Below, in pieces: positions 26,166 through 37,455 of a DNA stretch of 64,000 nucleotides. The stretch is taken from positions 21,941 to 85,940 of the forward strand of contig CAMAVJ010000005.1 of assembly GCA_945861725.1 (NCBI GenBank), given 5' to 3'. A program made the position numbers and the translations under genes. The notes beneath the pieces are model-generated. The model was not told the DNA's origin. It was given only the letters and a program-made list of their open reading frames with translations, and ran no database searches. This stretch comes from Rickettsia typhi. Its GTDB lineage: Bacteria > Pseudomonadota > Alphaproteobacteria > Rickettsiales > Deianiraeaceae. The first letter of the stretch is position 1. Each line of letters begins with the position of its first letter.

Positions 26166-26639
26166 ATGATGTGGAAGAAAATTAAAGTAATCCTTGTTAT
26201 TACTTTTGTCTCGCTTGAAATATTTTCTTTAAGCTTTTCATCGTTTGCTGCACAAAATTCGCAAAGTTTGGATAATGTCAACGCTGACATCCCAGACAAC
26301 AGAACGGGACTTGATGCAAATGGTGCTACGATTAGAAATGATAATACTGTTTCATATTTTTTATGTCTTTTAATTTTAATTCTTACGGGAACGATTGCGA
26401 GGGTTATTTTGTCTCTTGCAATTTTTGTGATAGGTATTTTATTTTTCCTTGGAAAAATTAATTGGACGGCGTTGGTTTCAATTGCAATTGGTGCAGGCAT
26501 TACATACGGTGCCGTAATGATTGTGGTTGCTATTCTTCCAAGGGCGACGCAAGTTGTTGATCGAACAAGCGGTTCACAAGTAATTATAACAAAAACAACT
26601 AGTCAAATTATCGGGGAAAGTTGCCCTGAAATTGCCTAA
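26166..26639 (+). CDS. VirB2/TrbC-like type IV secretion pilin, solitary
   Basis: The 157-residue product has a signal peptide (cleavage near SSFAAQN, about residue 30), a hydrophilic linker, and two closely spaced membrane helices (about residues 62-95 and 101-124). The small loop GKINW between them is the VirB2/TrbC pilin pattern. A hydrophilic C-terminal extension of about 30 residues with a Cys follows, which is longer than usual. VirB2 forms the pilus of type IV secretion systems; Rickettsiales carry scattered rvh virB genes with several virB2 copies. No other virB gene is in the window. TTGACA with TTATAT 18 bp later lies just upstream (about 26120). Confidence 0.7.
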   Translation: MMWKKIKVILVITFVSLEIFSLSFSSFAAQNSQSLDNVNADIPDNRTGLDANGATIRNDNTVSYFLCLLILILTGTIARVILSLAIFVIGILFFLGKINWTALVSIAIGAGITYGAVMIVVAILPRATQVVDRTSGSQVIITKTTSQIIGESCPEIA

Positions 26640-26648
26640 TACTGCGGA

Positions 26649-28301
26649 TTATTTGTTATACAATTTCTCGATTTCCTTCGCATACCTTTCCATAACATAA
26701 TTGCGTCGTAGTTTCATTGATGGAGTAATTATATTATTTTCAACCGTTGGCTTTATGAGTGATACATAAAAATACTGGATATGCTCTTGATGTTCAAGAC
26801 TTTTGTTCATTTCATCAATTGCCAGTTGAATACTATCAATATCAATTCTTTGTGTGAATAGAATTGCTGTTGTGTATGGTCTTCCTTCTGCGATAACACA
26901 TGAATTTTCAATGCCAGAAATTTCATTTAACATTGATTCAATTTTGATGATATTAACAAATTTACCGTTTGAATTTTTACATTGTTCCTTAATTCTACCT
27001 ACTACTGTCAAAAATCCATCAGAATCAATTGTACCAAGGTCTCCTGTTGGAAAAAATTCATCAGGGTCACGCTGTGGCTTGTTAAGGTATCCATTAAAAA
27101 CACTTCCGCCACGCACGCAGATTTCTCCAATTTGAGAAATTTTAACTTCAACGCTTGAAAATGGTCTTCCAACTGTGAACATTTTATTCGCCATAACTGT
27201 GTTTGAGGCAATAACTGGTGAACATTCCGTCATACCGTATCCTTGAAAAAATGGAACACCAGCGTTGTGGAAAAACAGTTCTTCGTGTGCATTAAGTTTT
27301 GCGCCACCACAAACGATGCATAACATATTCTTTCCAAAAATATTGCGTACTTTGTTGAAGAATATTGTATTAAAAATTAGCTTTAATAAGGAGTTATTGA
27401 TTTCCTTTCTTGATGCGTATTCCAACATTGGAAGGAGAATTTTTTGTACAATTTTTGACTTTGCTTGAATTTGATTTTTAATTGTGCCATAAATTTTCTC
27501 TAGAATTCTTGGAACAATTGTGATTAATTCTGGTTGAATTTGTTTGATATATTTTAAAACATTGGGAATATCGTTCACGAAAAAAACATTTATACCATTT
27601 GAAAGGAAAAAGTGGATAATTGTTCGCTGATAAATGTGTGCGAGTGGCAGTATTGATATGGCATTGTCTCCTGTTTTAGCATTTATAAATGCGATGTGAA
27701 TATCTGAAAGTTGGTATGCAAGGTTTTTATGGCTCAAAATCACACCACGGGGATTTCCTGAAGTGCCAGATGTATAAATTATTGTTGCCGTTTCTTCTTG
27801 CGACATTACTTCATTTGGTAATATTTCATCAGAATCTGAATTCTGACGCTCTTCAATAATTTGCCAAATTGTTTTGATTTCGGGAAATTTTTTGCTTTTG
27901 TGAAAAAGAAATATATTTTTGAATTGAATGTCTGTTGTTTCTATTATTTTTGATATTTTCTCCAAAGTTATTTCATTTTCGACGATTAAATGCGTGGCGT
28001 TGCAGTCATTTAATTGAAAGTTTAGTGTATTTTCTGAGGAATTTTGAAACAGTGGAATAGTGATAATGCCGGATTTTATACACGTAATATCGCACAAAAT
28101 CCACTCGATGCATGGATCGGATATTATTATCATTCTTTCTTGTTTTGTTATGCCGTAACTTTTAAACGCCCTGCGTAAATTATTAACACTGCTGTAAAGT
28201 TTTTCGTATGAAATTTTGTGTTTGTTATTTTGAATAAAAGATTTGGGAATTGGCTCAAAGAACGATTGAAATGTTTGCACTTCTTTCACAATACTCCCCA
28301 T
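26649..28301 (-). CDS. long-chain acyl-CoA synthetase (AMP-binding)
   Basis: The 550-residue enzyme has the adenylate-forming core: TIIYTSGTSGNPRGVILSHKN (P-loop), GYGMTECSPVIASN, PTGDLGTIDSDGFLTVVGR with the hinge Arg, and SMKLRRNYV with the distal Lys region. It activates fatty acids to acyl-CoA at the inner membrane face. The length and the ISILPLAHIYQR stretch match FadD15/LACS-type enzymes rather than acetyl-CoA synthetase. It diverges from nuoA with 131 bp between the starts. Converges with the virB2-like gene. Confidence 0.9.
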   Translation of the reverse strand: MGSIVKEVQTFQSFFEPIPKSFIQNNKHKISYEKLYSSVNNLRRAFKSYGITKQERMIIISDPCIEWILCDITCIKSGIITIPLFQNSSENTLNFQLNDCNATHLIVENEITLEKISKIIETTDIQFKNIFLFHKSKKFPEIKTIWQIIEERQNSDSDEILPNEVMSQEETATIIYTSGTSGNPRGVILSHKNLAYQLSDIHIAFINAKTGDNAISILPLAHIYQRTIIHFFLSNGINVFFVNDIPNVLKYIKQIQPELITIVPRILEKIYGTIKNQIQAKSKIVQKILLPMLEYASRKEINNSLLKLIFNTIFFNKVRNIFGKNMLCIVCGGAKLNAHEELFFHNAGVPFFQGYGMTECSPVIASNTVMANKMFTVGRPFSSVEVKISQIGEICVRGGSVFNGYLNKPQRDPDEFFPTGDLGTIDSDGFLTVVGRIKEQCKNSNGKFVNIIKIESMLNEISGIENSCVIAEGRPYTTAILFTQRIDIDSIQLAIDEMNKSLEHQEHIQYFYVSLIKPTVENNIITPSMKLRRNYVMERYAKEIEKLYNK

Positions 28302-28432
28302 TGCATCTTTAAAAATTTCAGATGCAGAATTCTAAATTTTATGAATGTCAAGATTGAAATTACTGCGTTTTTAGAAAATTTCCTTGACAATGAAATCTGT
28401 AATGTAAAAAGTTTGAAAAAACTTTGTGAAAT

Positions 28433-28795
28433 ATGCAAGAGTACTATAAAATTCTTCTGTACATAACGATTTCTGGCATCGTTGCCGTTGCCGTTGTTAC
28501 CTTGCCGTTTATTGTGCAAAAAATTCTTGGGACACAACAATATACAGGTGAAAAACTGTCTCCTTATGAATGTGGATTTGAACCAGTTGGCGGAGCTCCA
28601 AGAAATTTTAATATAAAATTTTATCTCATAGCAATTCTTTTTGTTATCTTTGATCTTGAAATCGCCTTACTTTTGCCGTGGGCTTTGAATATTCGCAACC
28701 TTGGCATTGCTGGATATTCATCCGCAATGATTTTTCTTTTTATCGTAACGTTTGGCTTTCTTTATGAATGGAAAAACGGTGCCCTAGATTACTAG
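28433..28795 (+). CDS. nuoA: NADH-quinone oxidoreductase subunit A
   Basis: The 120-residue protein has three membrane helices. [13 protein letters not shown] holds the conserved loop with Glu and Cys, and [15 protein letters not shown] the second-helix acidic residues, both diagnostic for complex I subunit A. nuoB and the remaining hydrophilic subunits do not follow; the next gene is ruvA on the other strand, five bases beyond the stop. The ATG is in an A/T-rich leader. Confidence 0.95.
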   Translation: MQEYYKILLYITISGIVAVAVVTLPFIVQKILGTQQYTGEKLSPYECGFEPVGGAPRNFNIKFYLIAILFVIFDLEIALLLPWALNIRNLGIAGYSSAMIFLFIVTFGFLYEWKNGALDY

Positions 28796-28799
28796 TTAT

Positions 28800-29471
28800 C
28801 TACTGATTAATCTTTCGAAGAGCATCGGTTATTGCTTCTTCAATTGTAGCACTTGTATTTGCAACAGAAGATGCAACCAAAAATGATCGATTGTAATCAA
28901 ATCCTAAATTAACAAGAGCGGATGTGACATCGTGAATGCTAATATTTGAAGCTATTTGTTCTGAAATAGGAGCTTCTTGTGTATTTTGTATATTCTCAAC
29001 TTGTGTTGTAACAAAGTTTGTGTCAAGTTTTCCAATTTTTGTTGATGCTAAAATTTTTGCATTTTTTGCTGGTTCTTTTTTTAATTCAGCAACTATTCTT
29101 GTTGATACCTTTTCGCCAAGTCCACTAATACTTTGAAACATTGAATGATTTTCCTGAAGAATTGCTTGCGTAATTTCATACGGCGAGAAATTATCCAGAA
29201 CATTAATCGCAACCTTGGCACCAACTCCACTCACCTTTAAAAGTGAATTAAACATAATTTGCTGTTCATAAGTTTTGAATCCATAAAGATTAAAAGACTC
29301 CTCCTTAATGATTGTCTCAATAAATAGTGAAACATTTTGCCCAATTTGAATGTGCATCGAACTTCGAACTCCAACAGAAACGCAATAGCCAACGCCGGAT
29401 TGAGTCATTATAGAAACAGTCCCATCAATAGAGTTTGCCAGAATAACGACGCCATAAACATAGGATATCAT
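28800..29471 (-). CDS. ruvA: Holliday junction branch-migration subunit RuvA
   Basis: The 223-residue protein has the OB-fold N-terminus (GVVILANSIDGTVSIMTQSGVGY), KEESFNLYGFKTYEQQIMFNSLLKVSGVG with the first HhH, GLGEKVSTRIVAELK with the second, and a C-terminal domain III (VTSALVNLGFDYNRS) that regulates RuvB. It binds four-way junctions as tetramers. ruvB is not next to it. Its ATG overlaps the pgpA stop (ATGA). Confidence 0.93.
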   Translation of the reverse strand: MISYVYGVVILANSIDGTVSIMTQSGVGYCVSVGVRSSMHIQIGQNVSLFIETIIKEESFNLYGFKTYEQQIMFNSLLKVSGVGAKVAINVLDNFSPYEITQAILQENHSMFQSISGLGEKVSTRIVAELKKEPAKNAKILASTKIGKLDTNFVTTQVENIQNTQEAPISEQIASNISIHDVTSALVNLGFDYNRSFLVASSVANTSATIEEAITDALRKINQ

Positions 29472-29971
29472 TGGATATAATGAAAGAAATTATAAAAAAT
29501 TGTAAGAAGTAATGTAACGCAAACGCCGGCAAAAACTCCCGCAAGTAGGTCGTCAACCATAATTCCAGCAGCACCTTTCAGTGTGCGATCAAAATACCCA
29601 ATTATCAAAGGCTTTGTTATATCAAAAATTCGAAAGAAAATAAATGATAATCCAAAAATAAAAAAAATATTTGCTTTAACGGCAAAAAAACGCAGAAAAA
29701 CCATTGCAAGAAAAATCGTTAAATAAAGACCAGCGGCTTCATCAATAACGATTTCCTGAAGATCCGCAACCCTTCCTTGCAAGTACCTTGGAATAAACAC
29801 AAAGCCCAAGATTGCGGAGGTGATAAAAAATAAAAAGACAAGAGAGATGCTTTGCGGTAAAAATGCAAGAGGAAAAATGAATATTAGTGCCAAAAGTGAG
29901 CCACACGTTCCCGGTGCAATAGGTGAAAGACCAGAATAAAACAGCGTTGATATTAATTTTGCGATTTTCAT
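29468..29971 (-). CDS. pgpA: phosphatidylglycerophosphatase A
   Basis: The 167-residue membrane enzyme dephosphorylates phosphatidylglycerophosphate. Marks are SGLSPIAPGTCGSLLAL (normally GxGxxPxAPGTxGSLxA) and EIVIDEAAGLYLTIFLA with conserved acidic residues, plus GAAGIMVDDLLAGVFAGV. I take ATG 29971 as start because it overlaps the folD stop in an ATGA and gives the usual N-terminus; a longer frame upstream lies inside folD. Four membrane segments. It is coupled to both folD and ruvA. Confidence 0.92.
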   Translation of the reverse strand: MKIAKLISTLFYSGLSPIAPGTCGSLLALIFIFPLAFLPQSISLVFLFFITSAILGFVFIPRYLQGRVADLQEIVIDEAAGLYLTIFLAMVFLRFFAVKANIFFIFGLSFIFFRIFDITKPLIIGYFDRTLKGAAGIMVDDLLAGVFAGVCVTLLLTIFYNFFHYIQ

Positions 29972-30852
29972 AAATTTTGTGAAATACAGGCGTTTATTGT
30001 GTTTTTTAATAACATAGCGATTGTCATTGGACCAATTCCCTTTGGAACTGGCGTAATAAATTTTGCCTTTGGTTGACACGATTCAAAATCACAATCACCA
30101 ACGATTTTACCATTTTCAAGGCGATTAATTCCAACATCAAGAATAATTGGATTTGCAATATCCTCAGCTTTTAGCATATTTGGAACTCCGCACGCAAGAA
30201 TAATTATATCCGCATTTTTTGTAAAAAATTCTTTATTTTTTGTTGCAGAATTTAACACAGAAACGGTTGCTCCTTTATTTAAAAGCATTGCTGCCATTGG
30301 TCTTCCAACAATATTTGAAGATCCAACAATAACCGTATTTTTCCCGCGAAGATTTTTTTCCAAAGATTCCAAAATGTGCATACACCCAAGCGGTGTACAA
30401 GGAAGAAGAGAGTTTTGATGTGTTGTATTTGTGATAAGCTCCCCCATATTTTGAATATGAAATCCATCGACATCTTTTTTTGGATTAATTGCATTAATTA
30501 CCGTATTTGCATTAATATGCTTTGGAAGTGGCATTTGTACAAGAATTCCATGAACGGAGTTGTTGTTATTGAGATTTTCGATAGTCACAAGAAGTTCTTC
30601 CTGTGAAATCATTTCAGAAAGAAGTATATCAAAAGAATACATTCCACATTCAATTGCAAATTTTTTTTTATTTTGCACATAAATTTTACTCGCAGGGTTT
30701 TCACCAACCAAAATGACTGCAAGGCATGGCGTTACACCAGTTGATACCAAACTTTCCGCTTGAATTTTCACACTATTGCGAATATCTTGTGCATATTCAC
30801 TTCCAAGAATTACATTGCCATTTAGAAATTTTTTGTGAGTTATGATGCCCAT
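29968..30852 (-). CDS. folD: bifunctional methylenetetrahydrofolate dehydrogenase / cyclohydrolase
   Basis: The 294-residue enzyme interconverts 5,10-methylene- and 10-formyl-tetrahydrofolate. Marks are PCLAVILVGENPASKIYVQNKKK (catalytic Tyr and Lys), GILVQMPLPKHI, PKKDVDGFHIQNMG, PCTPLGCMHIL, VIVGSSNIVGRPMAAMLL (NADP loop) and TPVPKGIGPMTIAMLL. The length is standard. It feeds purine, formyl-Met-tRNA and thymidylate synthesis, along with folP at 50760. It lies four bases after the membrane protein's stop, on the same strand. Confidence 0.95.
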   Translation of the reverse strand: MGIITHKKFLNGNVILGSEYAQDIRNSVKIQAESLVSTGVTPCLAVILVGENPASKIYVQNKKKFAIECGMYSFDILLSEMISQEELLVTIENLNNNNSVHGILVQMPLPKHINANTVINAINPKKDVDGFHIQNMGELITNTTHQNSLLPCTPLGCMHILESLEKNLRGKNTVIVGSSNIVGRPMAAMLLNKGATVSVLNSATKNKEFFTKNADIIILACGVPNMLKAEDIANPIILDVGINRLENGKIVGDCDFESCQPKAKFITPVPKGIGPMTIAMLLKNTINACISQNL

Positions 30853-30856
30853 TTTA

Positions 30857-32242
30857 TTAATAAAAAATTGATATTACCATATAAAAGCACAAGAAAGCTG
30901 GAATTAACACAAATACTCCACTCTGAATTATTGCCAAATTCGTTTGCATTCCAACCGTCACAATCTTAACCTTATCAAAAAACCATTTTTCAAACTTTTG
31001 GAATGACTTGAGTCTTTGTATCCAAGCCATTGTCAAACTCTTCGTTTGAAGATTTTTCTTAAATGGATTAACGATTAGCAATTTTTTTGCCATAAATCCT
31101 TCTTTCTTAAAAAATATTTGTTTTCCAAGAATACGACAAGACATCAGGATTCCATAAGTCACAACAAGGTAAAAAATATGAACAAAGGCAGCAAAAATGA
31201 CGCCAAAGTAAGAAATATCACTCGTACTACTAAGCTTTTTTTGAACGAATTCTGCTTCAAAAAGAATTATCAATGCAACGGTTGCGTAAATAAAATGAAC
31301 CCAATTAATTTTATTTCGAATATCAACTTTGCGAAATGTTCTAAAGAGGAGTTGTATTGCACAGATAAATATTGTAAAATAGCAAAAAGTTGAAAGATAG
31401 TGCAGTGCTGGGTTTAAAACGGTCTGACTATGAACAACATTTAGCAGAAAATATTCAGGATTCAGCGTTGTATAGCAAATATGTAACAGAGCAAAGGTCG
31501 CGTGAAACAAAAAAATTATATGTAGTTTTTTACTTCCATACGGAAACACTGTGATGTATAGAAAATACGACACAACTGAATATAAAAGAAGATATTGCAC
31601 AGTGTTAACGACATCAACCTGAAGAAAAATATGCGAAACGGTTAGGATAAAAAATGAAAAGAATGTATAAAACACTTTGGAGGAATAATCTTTCGAAAGA
31701 AATGCACGGCAAGCAAAAACCGTTGCGAATATTATATAAAGAATGATATAAAATATGCTTGGATTTTCGTATTGTAAAAGGTTTTGCAAAACAAACATCA
31801 AGAGTGTTGTAAAGTAAACGCCATTCTTAACAATTGCACCGTGCGGCATTGCGTGGTAAGTTGTATAAAAGCTGTAAATTAATATAATACTTATAAATGG
31901 CATAACAAGCGTTTCGACTTTTGTCGCATGTGAAATTGTTAGCATTGTGAAATATAGGGTTAACGAACTTATGTGTAAAATAAGTTTTTTGGAGAGATAC
32001 CTCGTAATAAGGGAAAATGATGTAAGAAAAAGTACAATTTCTTTCAAGTATAAGAGTCTATATCCAAGAAAGTCAGATATTACATCTGAAGGATAGTTTA
32101 TCACAATTGAAATTATGAGACCAATGAATATAAGGGAATCTTGCAAAAGAAAGCGAGAAAAAACACCATGCACAAGAAGAGTTACAAAGAGCGATGAGTA
32201 TAATAAAAACCAAGTGTAATCAGGGTGTATTATATGGAGCAT
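30857..32242 (-). CDS. polytopic inner-membrane protein, unknown
   Basis: The 461-residue product consists of about 11-12 hydrophobic helices rich in Phe, Leu, Ile and Tyr. An amphipathic, Lys-rich segment lies near the C-terminus (about residues 385-425) before a last helix. The layout (many helices, lateral amphipathic helix, final helix) is reminiscent of the antiporter-like subunits NuoL/MrpA. However, the conserved Lys/Glu and HTWLP motifs of that family are not visible, so I do not assign it. The start codon overlaps the purE stop by one base (TAATG). folD follows, giving the order purE, this gene, folD, pgpA, ruvA. Confidence 0.6.
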   Translation of the reverse strand: MLHIIHPDYTWFLLYSSLFVTLLVHGVFSRFLLQDSLIFIGLIISIVINYPSDVISDFLGYRLLYLKEIVLFLTSFSLITRYLSKKLILHISSLTLYFTMLTISHATKVETLVMPFISIILIYSFYTTYHAMPHGAIVKNGVYFTTLLMFVLQNLLQYENPSIFYIILYIIFATVFACRAFLSKDYSSKVFYTFFSFFILTVSHIFLQVDVVNTVQYLLLYSVVSYFLYITVFPYGSKKLHIIFLFHATFALLHICYTTLNPEYFLLNVVHSQTVLNPALHYLSTFCYFTIFICAIQLLFRTFRKVDIRNKINWVHFIYATVALIILFEAEFVQKKLSSTSDISYFGVIFAAFVHIFYLVVTYGILMSCRILGKQIFFKKEGFMAKKLLIVNPFKKNLQTKSLTMAWIQRLKSFQKFEKWFFDKVKIVTVGMQTNLAIIQSGVFVLIPAFLCFYMVISIFY

Positions 32243-32718
32243 TATATGACTATTTTTGAGTGTTCTTCAACATGTTTTGCCAAATCATGCCTATATTTTT
32301 CCAAATTTTGCTGCACAATTGGGTTTATTAAGGCAAAAATTGATGCAGCAAGAATTGCTGCGTTTTTTGCACCATTAATTGCAACGGTAGCAACTGGAAC
32401 GCCAGCTGGCATTTGTACTATCGAAAGAAGGCTATCCATTCCTTGTAAAGATTTTGTTTCAATTGGAACGCCAATTACAGGAAGAGTTGTAAGTGATGCA
32501 ACCATTCCCGGTAAATGAGCGGACCCACCAGCTCCAGCAATAATTACAGTAAAACCTTTTGCCTTTGCTGTGCGTGCGAATTCAAACATTTTTTCAGGCG
32601 TTCTATGTGCTGAAATAACACTACATTCATATGGAACTTGCATTTGGTCAAGCATATGGCAAGCATCTTTCATAATATCAAGATCAGAACTACTTCCCAT
32701 TATTACGGCAACCTTCAT
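32242..32718 (-). CDS. purE: 5-(carboxyamino)imidazole ribonucleotide mutase
   Basis: The 158-residue enzyme acts in purine synthesis. Marks are [27 protein letters not shown] with the catalytic His, [20 protein letters not shown], and PVIGVPIET with [19 protein letters not shown]. The length is normal. purK is not next to it. It heads the coupled minus-strand set that runs to ruvA. Confidence 0.96.
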   Translation of the reverse strand: MKVAVIMGSSSDLDIMKDACHMLDQMQVPYECSVISAHRTPEKMFEFARTAKAKGFTVIIAGAGGSAHLPGMVASLTTLPVIGVPIETKSLQGMDSLLSIVQMPAGVPVATVAINGAKNAAILAASIFALINPIVQQNLEKYRHDLAKHVEEHSKIVI

Positions 32719-32977
32719 ACACAGAAAAAAATTATATCAAAATGAAAGTAGTTGTTTTATATTTTGCAAGCATTTTTTATTTCATCAACTGAAATTTAAT
32801 TTGTGTCAGAAATACTTCTTATGCTTAATGTCTTTGAGTACTGGTATTTATACTATTTTTATAGAAACTATTGCTACTACATTTCTTGGATATTATACAT
32901 AGAAATATTAAGGATGGAGATATTAAATATCTTGATTATATTTTAGATTAACAATGGAATTATTTTAATACCAATCT

Positions 32978-33060
32978 TGGTGCGGATAGAGGGACTTGAA
33001 CCCCCACAGTTTCCCGCCAGAACCTAAATCTGGTGCGTCTACCAATTTCGCCATATCCGC
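32978..33060 (-). tRNA. tRNA-Leu (anticodon TAG)
   Basis: An 83-nt class II cloverleaf with encoded CCA. The acceptor is GCGGATA/TATCCGC, the D-arm region is TGGCGAAATTGGTAGACGC, the anticodon stem-loop is CCAGA-TTTAGGT-TCTGG, there is a variable arm, and the T-loop is GTTCAAGTC. Reads CUN codons. Confidence 0.95.
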
Positions 33061-33075
33061 CGATATTGAACATAA

Positions 33076-33104
33076 TATGTATTCTATGGAAAGATAGTTG
33101 TCAA
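33076..33104 (-). promoter_or_regulatory. promoter candidate for tRNA-Leu(TAG)
   Basis: Minus-strand TTGACA (33099-33104), 17-bp spacer and TACATA (33076-33081), about 16 bases before the mature tRNA. A second TTGACA (33123-33128) faces the other tRNA-Leu, so the two -35 boxes form an inverted repeat ttgtcaag/cttgacaa. Confidence 0.55.
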
Positions 33105-33164
33105 GGTTTTTTTAAAATTTTCTTGACAATATCAATTTGAGACTGGAGAAAATTGTAGTGTTTC

Positions 33165-33251
33165 GCCCGCGTGATGGAATGGTAGACATAACGGACTTAA
33201 AATCCGTGACCTATTGCAGGTGTGGCGGTTCGAGTCCGCCCGCGGGCACCA
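33165..33251 (+). tRNA. tRNA-Leu (anticodon TAA)
   Basis: An 87-nt class II cloverleaf with encoded CCA. The acceptor is GCCCGCG/CGCGGGC, the anticodon stem-loop is ACGGA-CTTAAAA-TCCGT, there is a long variable arm, and the T-loop is GTTCGAGTC. Reads UUA/UUG codons, the main Leu codons in this A/T-rich genome. It diverges from tRNA-Leu(TAG). Confidence 0.96.
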
Positions 33252-33280
33252 CATTTTAGTTTGAATTGTATCTAGTATTG

Positions 33281-35725
<2,445 letters not shown>

Positions 35726-35790
35726 AAATGTCAAGTGGTGGTTTAGAAGCAAAAACAACCTGAACGCACCACTGTATTTTGGCCTTAAAT

Positions 35791-36597
35791 TTAAACACAA
35801 TGCTTCACATGTGCTGCATTAAGTCCTGATATCATCTTGAGTTCGAATGAGTTATGTACTTTGTTCTCTAGTTTACTAAGTTGTGACATAGGTACTTCGT
35901 TCCCTAGTTTATTAAGTTGTGACATCGTCTTGTGTCCTAATGAGTAGTTAGGTACTTTGCCAGCCGCCTTCTCATTCCTCTTCGCCTCCTTCATCTCATT
36001 CATCTCCTTCATCTCCTTCATCTCCACCTCACTATTCGCAAAAACCATATTCTCAAACAACTTATTCCAATGACGATTGATGTGATTTTCTTCTAAACGA
36101 GGTTTATTTTGAAGATATATGCCTTTTTTAATGTAGCTATTTTCTGACTGTATCGTTGTGTTCTTCGGAGCAATGGCGGCAATGGCATCATGGAAATTCT
36201 GCATATTATGGTTCTTGCCATTGTACTTTTCTAATATACGAACTTTATCTGCCGTATCATTGGTTTTTATGCAGAAGAGTTTTTTAACACCATAGCATTT
36301 TGATCTAGCATCATATTTCTCTTTTTCAGCAAGCCAAACAAGTTCACCATTGTTATATCTACAAGCATATTTGTTACCATTCTCATCCGTAATCACACCC
36401 TTTCCATGTGGAATATCCACATAGTTCGTAGATGAATATTTATAGCCTTTTCTATCATCCGTTACATAATCTGATTTTGTTGAACCTGCATATTGAAAGC
36501 CAGTCTTACTTGTAGTAAGAAATGCTATTATTTCTTGACCGTCAGAACGTTTAGAATATCTCGTGTCTCGTGGTGCGTGTCCGATGTATTGTTGCAT
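35791..36597 (-). CDS. repeat protein with a MORN-like motif, unknown function
   Basis: The 268-residue soluble product has no signal peptide. About residues 55-90 carry a MORN-like pattern (HGKGVITDENGNKYACRYNNG). The C-terminal third consists of short repeats: an EMKEMKEMNEMKE run and two copies of MSQLxKLxNxV, both reflected in tandem DNA repeats. It ends AAHVKHCV. MORN repeats are common in eukaryotes and in host-interacting proteins of intracellular bacteria, so an effector-like role is possible but unproven. Its start is 63 bases from the next gene upstream on the same strand. Confidence 0.55.
   Translation of the reverse strand: MQQYIGHAPRDTRYSKRSDGQEIIAFLTTSKTGFQYAGSTKSDYVTDDRKGYKYSSTNYVDIPHGKGVITDENGNKYACRYNNGELVWLAEKEKYDARSKCYGVKKLFCIKTNDTADKVRILEKYNGKNHNMQNFHDAIAAIAPKNTTIQSENSYIKKGIYLQNKPRLEENHINRHWNKLFENMVFANSEVEMKEMKEMNEMKEAKRNEKAAGKVPNYSLGHKTMSQLNKLGNEVPMSQLSKLENKVHNSFELKMISGLNAAHVKHCV
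35857..35927 (-). repeat. two 36-bp tandem units in coding sequence
   Basis: Units 35857-35892 and 35893-35927 (tacttYgttcYctagttt..aagttgtgacat) are near-identical and encode the MSQLxKLxNxV repeats. The start of a third, cut-short unit follows at about 35952. Confidence 0.8.
35988..36023 (-). repeat. 9-bp tandem repeat, four units
   Basis: Four units of ccttcatct (one with cattcatct) encode the EMK triplets on the minus strand. A period of nine keeps the frame. Confidence 0.85.
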
Positions 36598-36660
36598 AAA
36601 ATATAAGATTAAATTAACTTATATAACTATAGCACATTTTTACGCCCAATGCAAGAGTTT

Positions 36661-37455
36661 TTATCTAGAAACTTGTGTTTTGTTTTTTTCCTCAAGTTCG
36701 GCAATTTGCTGGGAATGGTTTTCGTGTTTTTTTTCCTTTTGTATATGCTTTTCTTGTTTTTTGTGCGTTGATTCCTCCTTAAGAACATGTTTGCCAACTG
36801 CCGTGTGTTTATTAACCTTTAGCTTGCCTTTTTCTGCCAATTTTTTAAATTTATTATGCGACTGCGAAGAATTCACACCAAGAGCCTTATTTTTTTGAAT
36901 GTTAATTACGGCGTCCATTCTGCCGCGTTCTTGCATCATTTTTGAAATTTCCTGTCCAACATCTTTTCCAAGCCTTTGCTTGTTTTGTTCAAGCATAATG
37001 TGATTGATTTGTTGAATTTCTTGTAATCGTGTGACAAGTTGCTCCTTTGCTTTGCCGCGTGTTCGTTCAACAGAAATATCTTCCCAAGATGCAATTTCAC
37101 GCTTGATATCTCTTTGAGTTTCGACTTCGTAACCATCTTTTTTCATATATTCCTCAAATTCGTCAAGTTTACTTGGCGATTCCTCACCAACATTTTCTTG
37201 ATGCGACTCTATGTATTTTGATTCAGTTTGTGATGGCTTTACAATGGTTGCTGGTGTTGTTTTACGTTTATCGCAATAAAGATCCGAAACTATTGTATCG
37301 TATTCATGTTTATTTTTAAATAAAACGCTTGCAATCGTTATTGTAAGGAACAATAAAAATGAAATTGTTAGAATGTCTCCGATATGGTTATTGATTGCAT
37401 TGAAGAAAATTTCGAGGATCTCCATAAAAAACTTAAAAAAGTTAACATTGTGCAT
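36661..37455 (-). CDS. membrane-anchored, highly charged helical protein, unknown
   Basis: The 264-residue product has one N-terminal membrane helix (about residues 25-46, ILTISFLLFLTITIASVLF). A long cytoplasmic, Lys/Glu/Gln-rich region with coiled-coil character follows, ending in repeated HKKQEKHIQKEKK-type sequence. No family is recognised. The start (ATG 37455, or ATG 37425) lies inside the bioD reading frame on the other strand, so the 5' ends overlap head to head by 42-72 bp. Both start choices keep the membrane helix. Confidence 0.55.
   Translation of the reverse strand: MHNVNFFKFFMEILEIFFNAINNHIGDILTISFLLFLTITIASVLFKNKHEYDTIVSDLYCDKRKTTPATIVKPSQTESKYIESHQENVGEESPSKLDEFEEYMKKDGYEVETQRDIKREIASWEDISVERTRGKAKEQLVTRLQEIQQINHIMLEQNKQRLGKDVGQEISKMMQERGRMDAVINIQKNKALGVNSSQSHNKFKKLAEKGKLKVNKHTAVGKHVLKEESTHKKQEKHIQKEKKHENHSQQIAELEEKNKTQVSR

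Noticed and set aside
29972..30079. Longer N-terminus for pgpA
   Set aside because: It would be read entirely inside folD and lacks similarity; ATG 29971 overlaps the folD stop in ATGA and starts the family pattern.
32719..32977. A 41-codon frame (32821-32946) rich in Tyr and Ile between purE and tRNA-Leu
   Set aside because: Composition looks like translated A/T-rich spacer; no coupling, no start signal, no motif. I see nothing else in this spacer.
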